A stretch of 64,000 bases of DNA from Clostridia bacterium (GCA_017936375.1 JAGBFR010000020.1:62001-126000), one strand, 5' to 3'; counted from the stretch's first letter, positions 20,014 through 29,077 are shown. Translations and numbers: made by a program. The notes: generated by a model not told the origin, from the letters alone.

Positions 20014-20974
20014 ACTTCGGGATTGGCTTGACCTGGTTCGCAAGGCGGAAAAGCTGGCGCTGATTTCCCATGTGTCCCCGGATGGGGATACTGTGGGCGC
20101 TGCGCTTGCGCTTCGCCTTGCTTTTTTGTCCATGGGCAAGTCTGTTGATGTGTACTGCGACGGCGAGGTGCCAAAGAGCATTGCCTTCTTCGATGGAACG
20201 CAGGTCTATATGAAGCCGGAACAGGCGGCATGCGCGTATGATGCGGCGATTGCCGTGGATGTGAGCGACAGGCGGCAGATGGGCAGCGCGGCGACTGTAT
20301 TTGACGGGGCAAAGGTCCGGCTCGTGATCGATCATCATGAGACCAATCCGGGTTTTGGCGACATCAATTTCATTCGACGCGGCGAATGCGCCTGCTGCCT
20401 GCTGGCGTATGAGGCAATCTGCGCGATGGGCATTGCGATCAGCAGGGAGATGGCCGGCTGGCTGATGCTGGGCCTCTCGACGGATACGGGGCATTTCATG
20501 TATCCGTATACGTCCCCGGCGACCTTTGCCGCGGCGGGGAAACTGATCGAGGCGGGGGCAGACGTCTCCTATATCACGCGCATGCTGTACCGCACGGCTT
20601 CAAGGGAAAAGGTTGCGCTCACGCGTACGGCCTATCAGAATATGCGCTTTGAGCTGAACGGGCAGGTTGGCATGATCACGCTGAGCGCTGCGGAATTCGC
20701 CGAAGCGGGCTGCCTGCCGACACAGACCGAAGGTCTGGTCAATAAGGCGCTTGAGGTCGAAGGCGTGAGGCTGGCTTTTCTGGCTGCGGAGAGGGATGGC
20801 GCGATCAAGGTATCGCTGCGGTCCGTCGAGCCGGAGACGGTTAATGACATTGCAAAGCGATTCGGAGGCGGCGGCCATGCACAGGCTGCGGGCTGCACGC
20901 TGCATATGACGATGGATGAGGCGGTCGCCGCTGTGCTGGCCGCGATTGAAGAAAAGCTGGAGCAGAACGTATGA
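20006..20974 (+). CDS. nrnA: Bifunctional oligoribonuclease and pAp phosphatase NrnA
   Basis: This DHH/DHHA1 phosphoesterase degrades 2-5-nt RNA remnants and dephosphorylates pAp. In 322 aa it shows the metal motifs HVSPDGDTVGAALA (near residue 22), VDVSDRR, the DHH signature IDHHETN (near 110), and C-terminal DHHA1 with the GGGGHAQAAGC loop (near 290). ATG 20006 follows GAAGGGAG; ATG 19988 is less well placed. The rbfA-nrnA-truB order is conserved in Firmicutes, linking RNA turnover to ribosome assembly. Confidence 0.94.
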   Translation: MNELRDWLDLVRKAEKLALISHVSPDGDTVGAALALRLAFLSMGKSVDVYCDGEVPKSIAFFDGTQVYMKPEQAACAYDAAIAVDVSDRRQMGSAATVFDGAKVRLVIDHHETNPGFGDINFIRRGECACCLLAYEAICAMGIAISREMAGWLMLGLSTDTGHFMYPYTSPATFAAAGKLIEAGADVSYITRMLYRTASREKVALTRTAYQNMRFELNGQVGMITLSAAEFAEAGCLPTQTEGLVNKALEVEGVRLAFLAAERDGAIKVSLRSVEPETVNDIAKRFGGGGHAQAAGCTLHMTMDEAVAAVLAAIEEKLEQNV

Positions 20975-21858
20975 ATGGATATCTTTGCGTGCTTAAGCCG
21001 CCGGGAATGACGTCCAGCGACGTCGTCGTGCGCATGCGCAGGCTGCTGGCCAGAAACGGGAGCAAGGAGAAGGTGGGCCATGCCGGCACGCTGGACCCGG
21101 AGGCTTCCGGCGTGCTGCCGCTGATGATCGGCAAGGCGTCCCGCCTGTTTGATTATCTGGTTGAGAAGGAAAAGGTCTATGTCGCCCAGCTCAAGCCGGG
21201 CTATTCGACTGACACGCAGGACGCGCATGGCCAGATTACCGGCGGCACGGGGGAGCGTGTGAGCCGGGAGGAACTTGAGGCGGTGCTTCCGCAGTTTATC
21301 GGTGATATCATGCAGATCCCGCCGATGTTCTCCGCGCTCAAGCGCGACGGGCAGAAGCTGTGCGATCTGGCCCGGCAGGGCGTTGAGATCGAGGTGCAGC
21401 CGAGACCGACGCAGGTGTTTGATATCCGTGTGCTGCATGCGCTTGATGACGGCAGTTTTATGATCGCCATCCGCTGCGGCAGGGGAACCTATATCCGTAC
21501 GCTCTGCCATGACATCGGCGCAGCGCTGGGCTGCGGTGCGCATATGGGCTTGCTTCTGCGCACGCAGACGGGCATGTTCTCTCTGGATGACGCGCATACC
21601 ATCGAGGAGATTGACGCGGCGGAGGATCTCTCGCAGCTGCTCGTTGCGATGGACGGGCCGCTTGGCCACATGCCGCGGGTGGATATTGCGCCGCATGCGG
21701 AGCGTTTTGTGCGCAACGGCAATACGCTTGAGCGAAGGGAACTCAGGGGCGATCTGGAGGAAGGGCGCCGCGTGCGGCTGTATCTTTCCGATCGTTTTGC
21801 CGGCATTGGCCATATGGAGGGCCGTGTGATGAAGTTTGACGCCATGCTGCTGGAGTGA
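20971..21858 (+). CDS. truB: tRNA pseudouridine-55 synthase
   Basis: TruB makes pseudouridine 55 in the T loop of tRNAs. The 295-aa protein has the N-terminal KPPGMTSSDVV block and the catalytic motif GHAGTLDPEASGVLP with the nucleophilic Asp near residue 40, followed by KVYVAQL and the GTYIRTLCHDIG block. The start overlaps the nrnA stop (ATGA). Confidence 0.96.
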   Translation: MNGYLCVLKPPGMTSSDVVVRMRRLLARNGSKEKVGHAGTLDPEASGVLPLMIGKASRLFDYLVEKEKVYVAQLKPGYSTDTQDAHGQITGGTGERVSREELEAVLPQFIGDIMQIPPMFSALKRDGQKLCDLARQGVEIEVQPRPTQVFDIRVLHALDDGSFMIAIRCGRGTYIRTLCHDIGAALGCGAHMGLLLRTQTGMFSLDDAHTIEEIDAAEDLSQLLVAMDGPLGHMPRVDIAPHAERFVRNGNTLERRELRGDLEEGRRVRLYLSDRFAGIGHMEGRVMKFDAMLLE

Positions 21859-21906
21859 GGCGGCAGGAGCGCGGAATCAGAATATGTTGAAATCAGGACA
21901 GATAAG

Positions 21907-22842
21907 ATGAAGCTTTTGACACATGAGACGCAGTGGCGCGGCGGGGAGACGGTCGTAGCCTTCGGCATGTTTGACGGCGTGCATCTCGGGCATGCGCAGC
22001 TGATGCGCAAGGCCAATGAGCTGGCCGCGCTGCACGATTTGTCGAGCGTGGTGTATACATTTTCCAGCCATCCGATGGCGACCTATGCGCCGGAGCGTGT
22101 TCCGCCGCAGCTGGATACCCGCTCGGAGAGGATCCGTTCCATTGCGCGCATGGGCATTGACGCCGCCGTGCTCCGGCCGTTCAACCGAGCCTATGCGCAG
22201 CAGACGCCGGAGGAATTCGTGCGTTCTTTCTGCGAGGCGCTGCATCCCCGCTATGTGGTCGTCGGGTTTAATTACTCCTTCGGTGCACGAGGCGCGGGCA
22301 AGGCGGAGGATATGATCCGCCTTGGAAAGCAGTATGGGTTCGAGACGCATGTTGTGGGCGAGGTGCAGGTCGACGGCCAGCCGGTGTCCTCCACGCGCAT
22401 CCGTGCTGCGGTGCTGCAGGGCGACGTCAGAGAGGCGGCGCGCCTGCTCGGCTCTCCGTATGCGATCTGCGGCGTTGTCGAGCGCGGCAAGCAGCTGGGA
22501 AGGAAGCTCGATTTCCCGACGGCCAATCTGGCTGTGAATCCCGGAAAGGCGATTCCGGCCAAGGGCGTCTATGCGGCGATGGCCTGCCTGCGGGAAGAAT
22601 GGTATATGGCTGCTGTGAACATTGGCGATCACCCGACCGCTCCGGGCGGAAAGATGACCGTCGAGGCCAATCTGCTCGATTATGACGGCGGGGATTGCTA
22701 TGGATGCCATATGCGCATCGAGCTGCACGAGCGTCTGAGGGAGGAGCGGAAATTCGAGTCCCTTGAGGCGCTTCGCGAGGAGGTTATGCGCAACCGGGAG
22801 CAGGTGCGCGGATACTTTGGACAGGCCCGCGAAGAACGCTGA
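21907..22842 (+). CDS. ribF: Bifunctional riboflavin kinase/FAD synthetase
   Basis: RibF converts riboflavin to FMN and then FAD. The 311-aa protein has an N-terminal nucleotidyltransferase domain (FGMFDGVHLGHAQ, about 19-31; VSSTRIRAA near 160) and a C-terminal kinase domain (GKQLGRKLDFPTANL, near 195-210, with the PTAN motif). The site before ATG 21907 is weak (AGGACAG). The truB-ribF-rpsO order is classical. Confidence 0.96.
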   Translation: MKLLTHETQWRGGETVVAFGMFDGVHLGHAQLMRKANELAALHDLSSVVYTFSSHPMATYAPERVPPQLDTRSERIRSIARMGIDAAVLRPFNRAYAQQTPEEFVRSFCEALHPRYVVVGFNYSFGARGAGKAEDMIRLGKQYGFETHVVGEVQVDGQPVSSTRIRAAVLQGDVREAARLLGSPYAICGVVERGKQLGRKLDFPTANLAVNPGKAIPAKGVYAAMACLREEWYMAAVNIGDHPTAPGGKMTVEANLLDYDGGDCYGCHMRIELHERLREERKFESLEALREEVMRNREQVRGYFGQAREER

Positions 22843-22877
22843 AAAAGCTGAAAATTTCTCAAAAAATTTGCAAAAAG

Positions 22878-22920
22878 ACGCGGAAGTTCTGTTTACAAAG
22901 CGGGACTTCCGTGTTACAAT
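22878..22920 (+). promoter_or_regulatory. rpsO promoter overlapped by an inverted repeat
   Basis: TTTACA at 22892-22897 and TACAAT at 22915-22920 have a 17-bp spacer. A 10-bp inverted repeat (ACGCGGAAGT at 22878-22887, ACTTCCGTGT at 22905-22914, one G-T) brackets the -35 box and fills the spacer, so it could be an operator. Transcription would start near 22927. Confidence 0.65.
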
Positions 22921-23016
22921 ATCCTCTGGTCTGAACCGCGCGCGCAGATGATCGATTCTCCAACGTTCGTCTATGCCCGCGGCGATTGGCACAATATAAT
23001 TTGGAGGTCTTTATCC

Positions 23017-23280
23017 ATGGATAAGGCAAAGAAGGAAGCTATCATCAAGGAATATGCCCGTCACGAGGGCGACACCGGTTCCCCCGAGGTTCAGGTCGCT
23101 CTGCTGACCTACCGCATCAACCACCTGAACGCCCATCTGAAGGATCACGCGAAGGATCATCACTCCCATCGTGGTCTGCTGCTGATGGTTGGTCAGCGCC
23201 GCAGCATGCTCGAGTACCTGAAGAAGGTTGACATCGAGCGTTATCGTGCGCTGGTGGCGAAGCTGGGTCTGCGCAAGTAA
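23017..23280 (+). CDS. rpsO: 30S ribosomal protein S15
   Basis: S15 is a primary 16S rRNA-binding protein at the three-way junction of helices 20-22. It has 87 aa, one or two less than usual, with the typical [20 protein letters not shown] and [15 protein letters not shown] blocks and the closing [16 protein letters not shown] 23017 has GGAGG before it; the open frame to 22948 covers the promoter and is not coding. Its codon use is strongly biased, as expected for a highly expressed gene. Confidence 0.98.
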   Translation: MDKAKKEAIIKEYARHEGDTGSPEVQVALLTYRINHLNAHLKDHAKDHHSHRGLLLMVGQRRSMLEYLKKVDIERYRALVAKLGLRK

Positions 23281-23330
23281 TTCCGGGCAGCCGATAAGAG
23301 CTTTGTTCACAAGGGCTTAGTCCCAGATGG

Positions 23331-23367
23331 CCGTCGTTTGGGCAATATCCCCAAACGACGGTTTTTT
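23331..23367 (+). terminator. Terminator between rpsO and pnp
   Basis: A perfect 12-bp stem (CCGTCGTTTGGG at 23331-23342, CCCAAACGACGG at 23350-23361) with a 7-nt loop is followed by six T. Strong; pnp needs either readthrough or its own promoter in 23368-23430, where I see no convincing one. Confidence 0.93.
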
Positions 23368-23435
23368 CAGGTCCGGAAGGGTTCCGGGTCTGTGTTAGAG
23401 TGTTGGCAGGCAGGTAATTTGAAAGGAGAACCCCT

Positions 23436-25586
23436 ATGGTACATGTGTACAAGACAGAGCTGGCTGGCCGCGAGCTTGTGATGGAATTTGGTAAGTACTG
23501 CGGTCAGGCGGACGGCTCTGTGATCGTCCGTCTTGGCGAGACTGTCGTCATGGTCAATGCGACTGCGGCTGAGAATCCGCGCGAGGGCCAGGACTTCTTC
23601 CCGCTGAGCGTTGATTTTGAAGAGAAGATGTATTCCGTGGGCAAGATCCCCGGCGGTTTCATCAAGCGTGAGGGCCGTCCGTCCGAGAAGGCGACGCTGA
23701 CCTCCCGTCTGATTGACCGTCCGCTTCGCCCGCTGTTCAATAAGGGCATCCGCAACGACGTGCAGGTGGTTGCGACCGTCCTGTCCGTTGAGCAGGACGT
23801 CACCCCGGACATCCCGGCGATGATCGGCGCCTCTGCTGCGCTGGCCGTCAGCGATATCCCGTGGGGCGGCCCGATCGCCGGCGTGAACGTCGGCCTGATC
23901 GGCGATGAGATCATCATCAACCCGTCCGTCGAGCAGCGCGCTGTCTCCAAGCTGCACCTGACCGTCGCCGGCACCGATGAGGCCGTGCTGATGGTTGAGG
24001 CCGGCGCGAAGGAGATCAGCGAGGCCGATATGCTCCGCGCGATCCTCACCGGTCACGAGGAGATCAAGAAGATCGTCGCCTTCCAGAAGCAGATCGTTGC
24101 CGAGATCGGCAAGGAGAAGCGCGAGTTCCCGGTCTTTGAGACCGGCGCCGACGTCAAGGCCGCCGTGCGCGAGGACTTCCTCAGCCGCTGCGAGTGGGCC
24201 TTCGAGGCGTTTGACCGCCATGAGCGCTCTGCCCGTGAGAAGCAGGTCAAGATCGAGGCGCACGAGAAGTATGCCGAGCAGTTCGCCGGCCGCATGTCCG
24301 AGGTTGACGACGCGCTCTACTACCTGAATAAGGAGGTCATGCGCAGGAAGATCCTCGAGCAGGGCGTTCGTCCGGACGGCCGCAGCCTGACCCAGATCCG
24401 CCCGATCTGGTGTGAGACCGGCGTGCTCCCGCGCACCCATGGCACCGGTGTCTTCACCCGCGGCGAGACCCAGGTCATGTCCATCGCCACGCTGGCTCCG
24501 ATGAGCGAGGTTCAGATCATCGAGGGTCTGGGCACCGAGACCAGCGAGCGTTACATGCACAACTACAACATGCCGCCGTACTCCACCGGTGAGGCGGGCC
24601 GCCTGAAGAGCCCGGGCCGCCGTGAGATCGGCCATGGCGCGCTGGCCAAGCGCGCGCTCGAGCCGGTGATCCCGTCTGTGGACGAGTTCCCGTACGCCAT
24701 CCGCGTGGTGTCCGAGGTGCTCTCCTCCAATGGTTCCACCTCTCAGGCTTCCGTCTGCGGCTCCACCCTGGCGCTGATGGACGCGGGCGTGCCGATCAAG
24801 GCGCCGGTCGCCGGCGTTGCGATGGGCCTGATCAAGGATACCGAGAGCGACAAGGTTGCCGTCCTGACCGATATCCAGGGCCTCGAGGACTTCCTCGGCG
24901 ATATGGACTTCAAGGTCGCCGGCACCATGAACGGCATCACCGCCATCCAGATGGATATCAAGATCAAGGGCATCGATGAGGCGATCCTGACTCAGGCGCT
25001 CTCTCAGGCGCTTGACGGCCGTCTGTTCATCCTGGGCAAGATGCTTGAGACCCTGCCGCAGCCGCGCGAGCAGCTCTCTCCGTATGCGCCCAAGATCATC
25101 AGCTTCATGATCAACCCGGAGAAGATCAGCGAGGTCATCGGACCGCGCGGAAAGATGATCAACAAGATCATCGACGAAACCGGCGTCAAGATCGACATCG
25201 AGGACGACGGCAGCGTGTTCATCGCGACCAACGACGCCGAGGCTGCCGCCAAGGCTCGCCGCCTGATCGAAGGCATCGCCAAGGACATTGAGGTCGGCGA
25301 GGTTTACACCGGCAAGGTCGTCCGCATGATGAACTTCGGTGTGTTTGTTGAGCTCCTGCCGGGCAAGGATGGTCTTGTGCATATCTCCAAGCTGGCGAAG
25401 GGACGCGTGGAGAAGTGCGAGGACGTCTGCTCCATTGGCGACGAGATGGAGGTCAAGGTTGCGGAGATCGACTCTCAGGGCCGCATCAACCTCGTGCGCA
25501 ACGACATCGAGTATGACAACAACGAGATGCCGCGCCGCAGCGCTCCGGGTCAGCGCCCGCCGCGCCGTGACGCCAACCGCCGTTGA
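23436..25586 (+). CDS. pnp: Polyribonucleotide nucleotidyltransferase (PNPase)
   Basis: PNPase degrades RNA 3'-5' with phosphate. The 716-aa protein holds two RNase PH domains (first about 1-140; second about 310-540, with the TRGETQVM and [10 protein letters not shown] blocks), a linking helical domain, a KH domain (about 555-615, [18 protein letters not shown]) and a C-terminal S1 domain (about 620-690). The tail is basic ([17 protein letters not shown]). AAAGGAGA precedes ATG 23436. The rpsO-pnp order is universal in many bacteria. Confidence 0.98.
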   Translation: MVHVYKTELAGRELVMEFGKYCGQADGSVIVRLGETVVMVNATAAENPREGQDFFPLSVDFEEKMYSVGKIPGGFIKREGRPSEKATLTSRLIDRPLRPLFNKGIRNDVQVVATVLSVEQDVTPDIPAMIGASAALAVSDIPWGGPIAGVNVGLIGDEIIINPSVEQRAVSKLHLTVAGTDEAVLMVEAGAKEISEADMLRAILTGHEEIKKIVAFQKQIVAEIGKEKREFPVFETGADVKAAVREDFLSRCEWAFEAFDRHERSAREKQVKIEAHEKYAEQFAGRMSEVDDALYYLNKEVMRRKILEQGVRPDGRSLTQIRPIWCETGVLPRTHGTGVFTRGETQVMSIATLAPMSEVQIIEGLGTETSERYMHNYNMPPYSTGEAGRLKSPGRREIGHGALAKRALEPVIPSVDEFPYAIRVVSEVLSSNGSTSQASVCGSTLALMDAGVPIKAPVAGVAMGLIKDTESDKVAVLTDIQGLEDFLGDMDFKVAGTMNGITAIQMDIKIKGIDEAILTQALSQALDGRLFILGKMLETLPQPREQLSPYAPKIISFMINPEKISEVIGPRGKMINKIIDETGVKIDIEDDGSVFIATNDAEAAAKARRLIEGIAKDIEVGEVYTGKVVRMMNFGVFVELLPGKDGLVHISKLAKGRVEKCEDVCSIGDEMEVKVAEIDSQGRINLVRNDIEYDNNEMPRRSAPGQRPPRRDANRR

Positions 25587-25628
25587 TTTTAGAGCGACGC
25601 GTTTGAGCGGAACAAAGCCATAAGCATC

Positions 25629-25669
25629 CGGGCTGCCGAGGGGCCGAGAGGCTCGCGGCAGCCCGTTTT
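25629..25669 (+). terminator. Terminator of pnp
   Basis: A perfect 10-bp stem, CGGGCTGCCG at 25629-25638 and CGGCAGCCCG at 25656-25665, is followed by TTTT. Confidence 0.8.
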
Positions 25670-25721
25670 GCATTTGCTGCATAGAATCAGTATGAACGAA
25701 GAGAATAGGAAAGAGGAAAAG

Positions 25722-26984
25722 ATGAACGGAGGTCTTCAGAGAATGTGCGAGGAGTTTGTGCTTGATAACGGCCTGCGCGTCGTGGCAGAGCATATCCCGC
25801 ATTTCCCGTCCGTCAGCGTGGGTCTTTGGATTGGCGCTGGCTCCATGTATGAGACGGCGGAGGAGAACGGCCTGTCCCACTTTGTGGAGCATATGCTCTT
25901 CAAGAGCACGCAGACGCGCACGACGAAGGAGATCGCCGTGGAGATGGACGCCCTCGGCGGTCAGGTCAATGCGTTTACTTCCAAGGAATGCACCTGCTAC
26001 TATGCGAAGGTGATCGGCGAGCATCTCGAGCGCGCGATGGATCTGCTCAGCGACCTTCTGCTCCATGCAAAGATGGAGGAGGAGGAGTTTGAGAAGGAGC
26101 GCGGCGTCATCCTTGAGGAGATCGCCATGTGTGAGGATACGCCGGAGGATCTGGTCTATGATCTGCTGGCGGAGGCGCACTTTGGCAGCCATCCGCTCTC
26201 CCGTCCGATTCTGGGTACGCATGATCAGATCGCCTCTGTAACCAGGCAGGCGCTGATCGATTTCAGAAAGAAGCATTACCGCCCGGACAATACCGTGCTT
26301 GCGGTCGCGGGTCAGTTTGATCTCGATGCACTCAAGGAGATGGCCCATCGCTATCTGGGGCAGTGGACGCCCGTGCAGGGCGATTGCGGCGGCGTGCCCG
26401 AGGTGGAGTACGCGCCGTGTGTGAAGACGAAGCAGAAGGATATCGAGCAGGTGCATATCTGCCTGTCCTATCCGGGCGTCGGTCAGGATGATGCGGAGCT
26501 GTATCCGCTGACGGTGATGAATAATCTCCTCGGCGGCGGTATGTCTTCGCGCCTCTTCCAGCGCATTCGTGAAGAGATGGGCGCGGCGTACTCGGTCTAC
26601 AGCTATCCCTCTGCGTACACCACCTGCGGCACGATGACCATCTATGCAGGCACCTCGCCGGAAACGGCGCAGGCTGTTGTCGACGAGATTCATAAGGAGA
26701 TCGCCGCGCTGCTGCGGGACGGCGTCACGGACGAAGAGTTTCAGATGGCGAAGGATCAGCTCAAGGTGTCCTATGTGCTGGGGCTGGAGAGCAGCTCCTC
26801 GCGCATGTCCTCCATCGGCAGGAATATGCTGCTGCGCGGCCGTGCGGTTGATCCGCAGGAGATTGTCCGGCAGATTGAGGCGGTTACAAAAGAGGACGTC
26901 GAGCGCATCGCGGCAAAGACCTTTGCCGCGCCGTGCGCGGCCTCTGCTGTGGGGCGCGGTATCAGCGGTCTGAAGCTGGTCTGA
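25722..26984 (+). CDS. M16 family zinc metallopeptidase (YmxG/processing-protease type)
   Basis: This is an inverzincin-type peptidase of about 420 aa. The inverted zinc motif HFVEH is at residues 53-57, with the downstream Glu in RGVILEEIAM (near 130). A second M16 homology domain follows, with LLGGGMSSRLFQRIREE near 270. Orthologues stand directly after pnp in many Firmicutes. The start is uncertain: ATG 25722 follows GAGGAAAAG, ATG 25743 has a GGAGG 10 nt upstream, and ATG 25692 has no site. Cytoplasmic; the natural substrate is unknown. Confidence 0.92.
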   Translation: MNGGLQRMCEEFVLDNGLRVVAEHIPHFPSVSVGLWIGAGSMYETAEENGLSHFVEHMLFKSTQTRTTKEIAVEMDALGGQVNAFTSKECTCYYAKVIGEHLERAMDLLSDLLLHAKMEEEEFEKERGVILEEIAMCEDTPEDLVYDLLAEAHFGSHPLSRPILGTHDQIASVTRQALIDFRKKHYRPDNTVLAVAGQFDLDALKEMAHRYLGQWTPVQGDCGGVPEVEYAPCVKTKQKDIEQVHICLSYPGVGQDDAELYPLTVMNNLLGGGMSSRLFQRIREEMGAAYSVYSYPSAYTTCGTMTIYAGTSPETAQAVVDEIHKEIAALLRDGVTDEEFQMAKDQLKVSYVLGLESSSSRMSSIGRNMLLRGRAVDPQEIVRQIEAVTKEDVERIAAKTFAAPCAASAVGRGISGLKLV

Positions 26985-27025
26985 CAGAACAGAGCCCAAT
27001 AATAGGAAGAAACCCGGTGAAGATG

Positions 27026-27096
27026 AAAATGCTCCCCATAGAGCAGACATGCGAAACAATAAAGTGTTTCGGTGATGCGCTATGGGGAGCATTTTT
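27026..27096 (+). terminator. Branched terminator after the M16 gene
   Basis: A perfect 16-bp stem (27026-27041 with 27080-27095) encloses 38 nt that hold a second 7-bp hairpin (CGAAACA at 27052-27058, TGTTTCG at 27065-27071). It ends in TTTTT on the + strand and in TTTT on the minus strand, so it may work in both directions. Confidence 0.85.
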
Positions 27097-27253
27097 GATA
27101 AAGGGGGAGATCATACAAAGCGAATCAAAACCGTCTGAGCATACGAAAGCGGAGAAACAAGTGATGGAGAGTCATTGCGGCGTGTGAGATTCACGCATAT
27201 CAAACAGGGGCTGCTCTGCAAGCGGGCGGGGAAAAGAGGAATCTGGTTTCAGT
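27097..27253. other. Gene-free stretch between the M16 terminator and the tRNA
   Basis: No open frame with a ribosome binding site, no promoter-like pair and no strong repeat is seen here. Confidence 0.6.
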
Positions 27254-27285
27254 AAAAAAGAAAAGACCATCTGATGATGGTCTTT
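27254..27285 (-). terminator. Terminator of tRNA-Leu (minus strand)
   Basis: A 10-bp stem (AAAGACCATC at 27262-27271, GATGGTCTTT at 27276-27285) with a TGAT loop is followed, reading the minus strand, by a T-rich run (complement of 27254-27261). It begins right after the tRNA CCA end. Confidence 0.88.
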
Positions 27286-27286
27286 C

Positions 27287-27373
27287 TGGTGCGGGAAACA
27301 GGACTTGAACCTGCATGAAGTTGCCCTCACTAGAACCTGAATCTAGCGCGTCTGCCAATTCCGCCATTCCCGC
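27287..27373 (-). tRNA. tRNA-Leu (anticodon CAG)
   Basis: The minus strand folds as an 87-nt class II tRNA: acceptor GCGGGAA/TTCCCGC, D arm with AATTGGCAGA, anticodon stem CTAGA/TCTAG around TTCAGGT (anticodon CAG, reads CUG), a long variable arm (GAGGGCAACTTC), T arm GCAGGTTCAAGTCCTGT, discriminator A and an encoded CCA. It runs opposite to its neighbours and stands alone. CUG is abundant in the genes around it. Confidence 0.97.
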
Positions 27374-27462
27374 GAACAAGTGAGATTATACGCCGAAAGC
27401 GATGCGTTGTCAAGCGAAAAAATGGAATAAAGCGCTGGAATATGCGAATATCTGCGCAAAAC

Positions 27463-27491
27463 TTGCATCTGTATGCAGTTTTTGATACAAT
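27463..27491 (+). promoter_or_regulatory. Promoter of the ECF S component/coaX unit
   Basis: TTGCAT at 27463-27468 and TACAAT at 27486-27491 have a 17-bp spacer. Transcription from about 27498 gives a leader of about 114 nt. Confidence 0.75.
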
Positions 27492-27497
27492 ATAAGA

Positions 27498-27611
27498 CGA
27501 TTCGGCTGCTGCTGCATGCAGAGCAGACCGGAGGTTGGCGTTTCTCAATCCGCCGCGAGGTGCGGCATGTCTAGTCGGGTATCCTCTGTGAACCCGAACG
27601 GAGGACGAAAA
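27498..27611 (+). promoter_or_regulatory. Structured leader with RBS-sequestering pseudoknot; candidate riboswitch
   Basis: Three stems can be drawn: 27506-27526 (CTGCT/AGCAG plus CTG/CAG, one bulged G), a GCCGC/GCGGC hairpin at 27552-27566 with loop GAGGT, and TCGGGT at 27575-27580 with ACCCGA at 27592-27597. The loop of the last stem holds TCCTC (27582-27586), which can pair with GAGGA of the ribosome binding site (27601-27605) to make an H-type pseudoknot, or instead with the GAGG copies at 27531-27534 and 27557-27560. That is the layout of a translational switch. It does not match, by eye, the THF, preQ1, FMN, TPP or cobalamin consensus. The ligand is unknown; pantothenate or another vitamin is suggested only by the genes. 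Confidence 0.5.
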
Positions 27612-28253
27612 ATGAACAGAAATTCTAAGCCCGGGCATCTCTCTATCCAGTGGATGACCGGCACGGCGCTGATGATTGCATTGACGCTCGTGCTGGGCAA
27701 TACGCCGCTGGGGATGATCCGCATGCCGTTCCTTACGGCGACGACGCTGCATATCCCTGTGATCATTGCAACGCTTGTCCTTGGCTGGCAGGCCGGCGTG
27801 ATCACGGGCCTTGTCTTTGGCATTCAGAGCCTGATTGGCAACCTGACCGGCGCGTCGTTTTTTGCGCCGTTCTTTATCAATCCGCTGGTCTCCGTGATGC
27901 CGAGGGTGATTTTCCCGCTTGCTGTGCATGGCGTGCGGCTGATTGTGCAGCGGCTGACGGAGAGAATTGACAAGCGGCATGTGCTGGCCTATGTGCTGGC
28001 GGCTGCGCTCGGCACGGCGCTGCATACCGCGATGGTCATGGGCATGATCTATCTGCTCCATGCAGACAGAATTGCGCAGATGCTTGCATCGGGCGCGAAT
28101 GTGCCGGATGCGATTGCCAGCCGCGGCGTGGGCATGGGTGTTGCTGTCCTTGGCCTGACCAACGGCGTGCCTGAGGCGGTTGTGGCGGCGGTCATCGCGC
28201 CGGTGATCGCGCTGGCGCTGGATCGTGCGCTCGGGCGCATCAGAATCAGATAA
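27612..28253 (+). CDS. ECF transporter S component, probably pantothenate (PanT-like)
   Basis: This 213-aa membrane protein has about six helices and the S-component pattern (MRMPFLTATTLHIPVIIATL form and the following GWQAGVITGLVFGIQSLIG). S components bind a vitamin and join a shared EcfAA'T energy module, which is not in this window. The next gene is coaX, so pantothenate is the likely substrate, but folate or another vitamin is possible. ATG 27612 follows GGAGGACGAAAA. An in-frame ATG at 27567 with GAGGT before it could give a 15-residue longer form, but it lies in the structured leader. Confidence 0.8.
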   Translation: MNRNSKPGHLSIQWMTGTALMIALTLVLGNTPLGMIRMPFLTATTLHIPVIIATLVLGWQAGVITGLVFGIQSLIGNLTGASFFAPFFINPLVSVMPRVIFPLAVHGVRLIVQRLTERIDKRHVLAYVLAAALGTALHTAMVMGMIYLLHADRIAQMLASGANVPDAIASRGVGMGVAVLGLTNGVPEAVVAAVIAPVIALALDRALGRIRIR

Positions 28254-28306
28254 ATAAGAATTGGCAGCCTGCATAAGCATGCGGCGCTGCTTCGGGGGTT
28301 AGGACA

Positions 28307-29077
28307 ATGATCTTTGTGATGGATATCGGCAATACCAATATCAAGGCGGCTGTCTTTGACGGCGAGCGCCTGCTCAAGCGCTGGCGCTGTGCGACGGATA
28401 CGACGCTCACCAGCGATCAGTACGGCATCTTCATGGCGGATCTTTTTAAGTACAATGGGCTGGATATGCGCAGCATTGAGGGCATCATGATTTCCTCCGT
28501 CGTGCCGACGATCAATTTTACGATTGAGCATATGTGCCGCGACTACTTTGGGATGGATCCGAAGTTCCTGATTCCCGGCCTGAAGACGGGGCTGAACATC
28601 CGCTACGAGAACCCTCGCGAGCTGGGCAGCGACCGCATCGCCAATGCAGTCGCCGTATCGACCATCTATGGCGGACCTTCTATCTTTATTGACTTTGGCA
28701 CGGCGACGACCTACGGCATCGTATCGGAGAAGGCGGAGTTCTTGGGCGGCGCAATCGGCCCCGGCCTTCGCATGATGAACGCTGCGCTCGCTACCGGCAC
28801 GGCCAAGCTGCCGTCTATTGAGCTCGTCCTACCGCAGAAGGTGATCGGCAGGACGACGATCACCAATATTCAGTCCGGCATCATCTACGGCTATATTGGA
28901 TCGGTGGAGAAGATTGTCGGCAGGATGAAGTCGGAAATGGGCTGCCTGGATGCAAAGGTCATTGCCACAGGCGGCATGGCGCACATGGTCAAGCAGAATT
29001 CTGAGGTGATCGACGTCATCAATCCGGATCTGACGCTGACCGGCCTGCGGCTGATATATGAAAAGAATCATCAGTGA
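28307..29077 (+). CDS. coaX: Type III pantothenate kinase
   Basis: CoaX phosphorylates pantothenate, the first step of coenzyme A synthesis, needing a monovalent cation and not inhibited by CoA. The 256-aa ASKHA-fold protein has MDIGNTNIKAAVFDG at the N-terminus (phosphate-binding), the ELGSDRIANAVA block, the DFGTATTYGIV loop and GGAIGPGLRMMNAAL. ATG 28307 follows a GGGGGTTAGGA site. It follows the vitamin S component by 53 bases and probably shares its transcript. Confidence 0.96.
   Translation: MIFVMDIGNTNIKAAVFDGERLLKRWRCATDTTLTSDQYGIFMADLFKYNGLDMRSIEGIMISSVVPTINFTIEHMCRDYFGMDPKFLIPGLKTGLNIRYENPRELGSDRIANAVAVSTIYGGPSIFIDFGTATTYGIVSEKAEFLGGAIGPGLRMMNAALATGTAKLPSIELVLPQKVIGRTTITNIQSGIIYGYIGSVEKIVGRMKSEMGCLDAKVIATGGMAHMVKQNSEVIDVINPDLTLTGLRLIYEKNHQ

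Noticed and set aside
23367..27092. 1241-codon minus-strand open frame across pnp and the M16 gene
   Set aside because: It crosses two unmistakable genes and their terminator; shadow frame.
27498..27611. THF, preQ1, FMN, TPP or cobalamin riboswitch
   Set aside because: The conserved core sequences of these classes are absent; hence it is listed only as an unassigned candidate.
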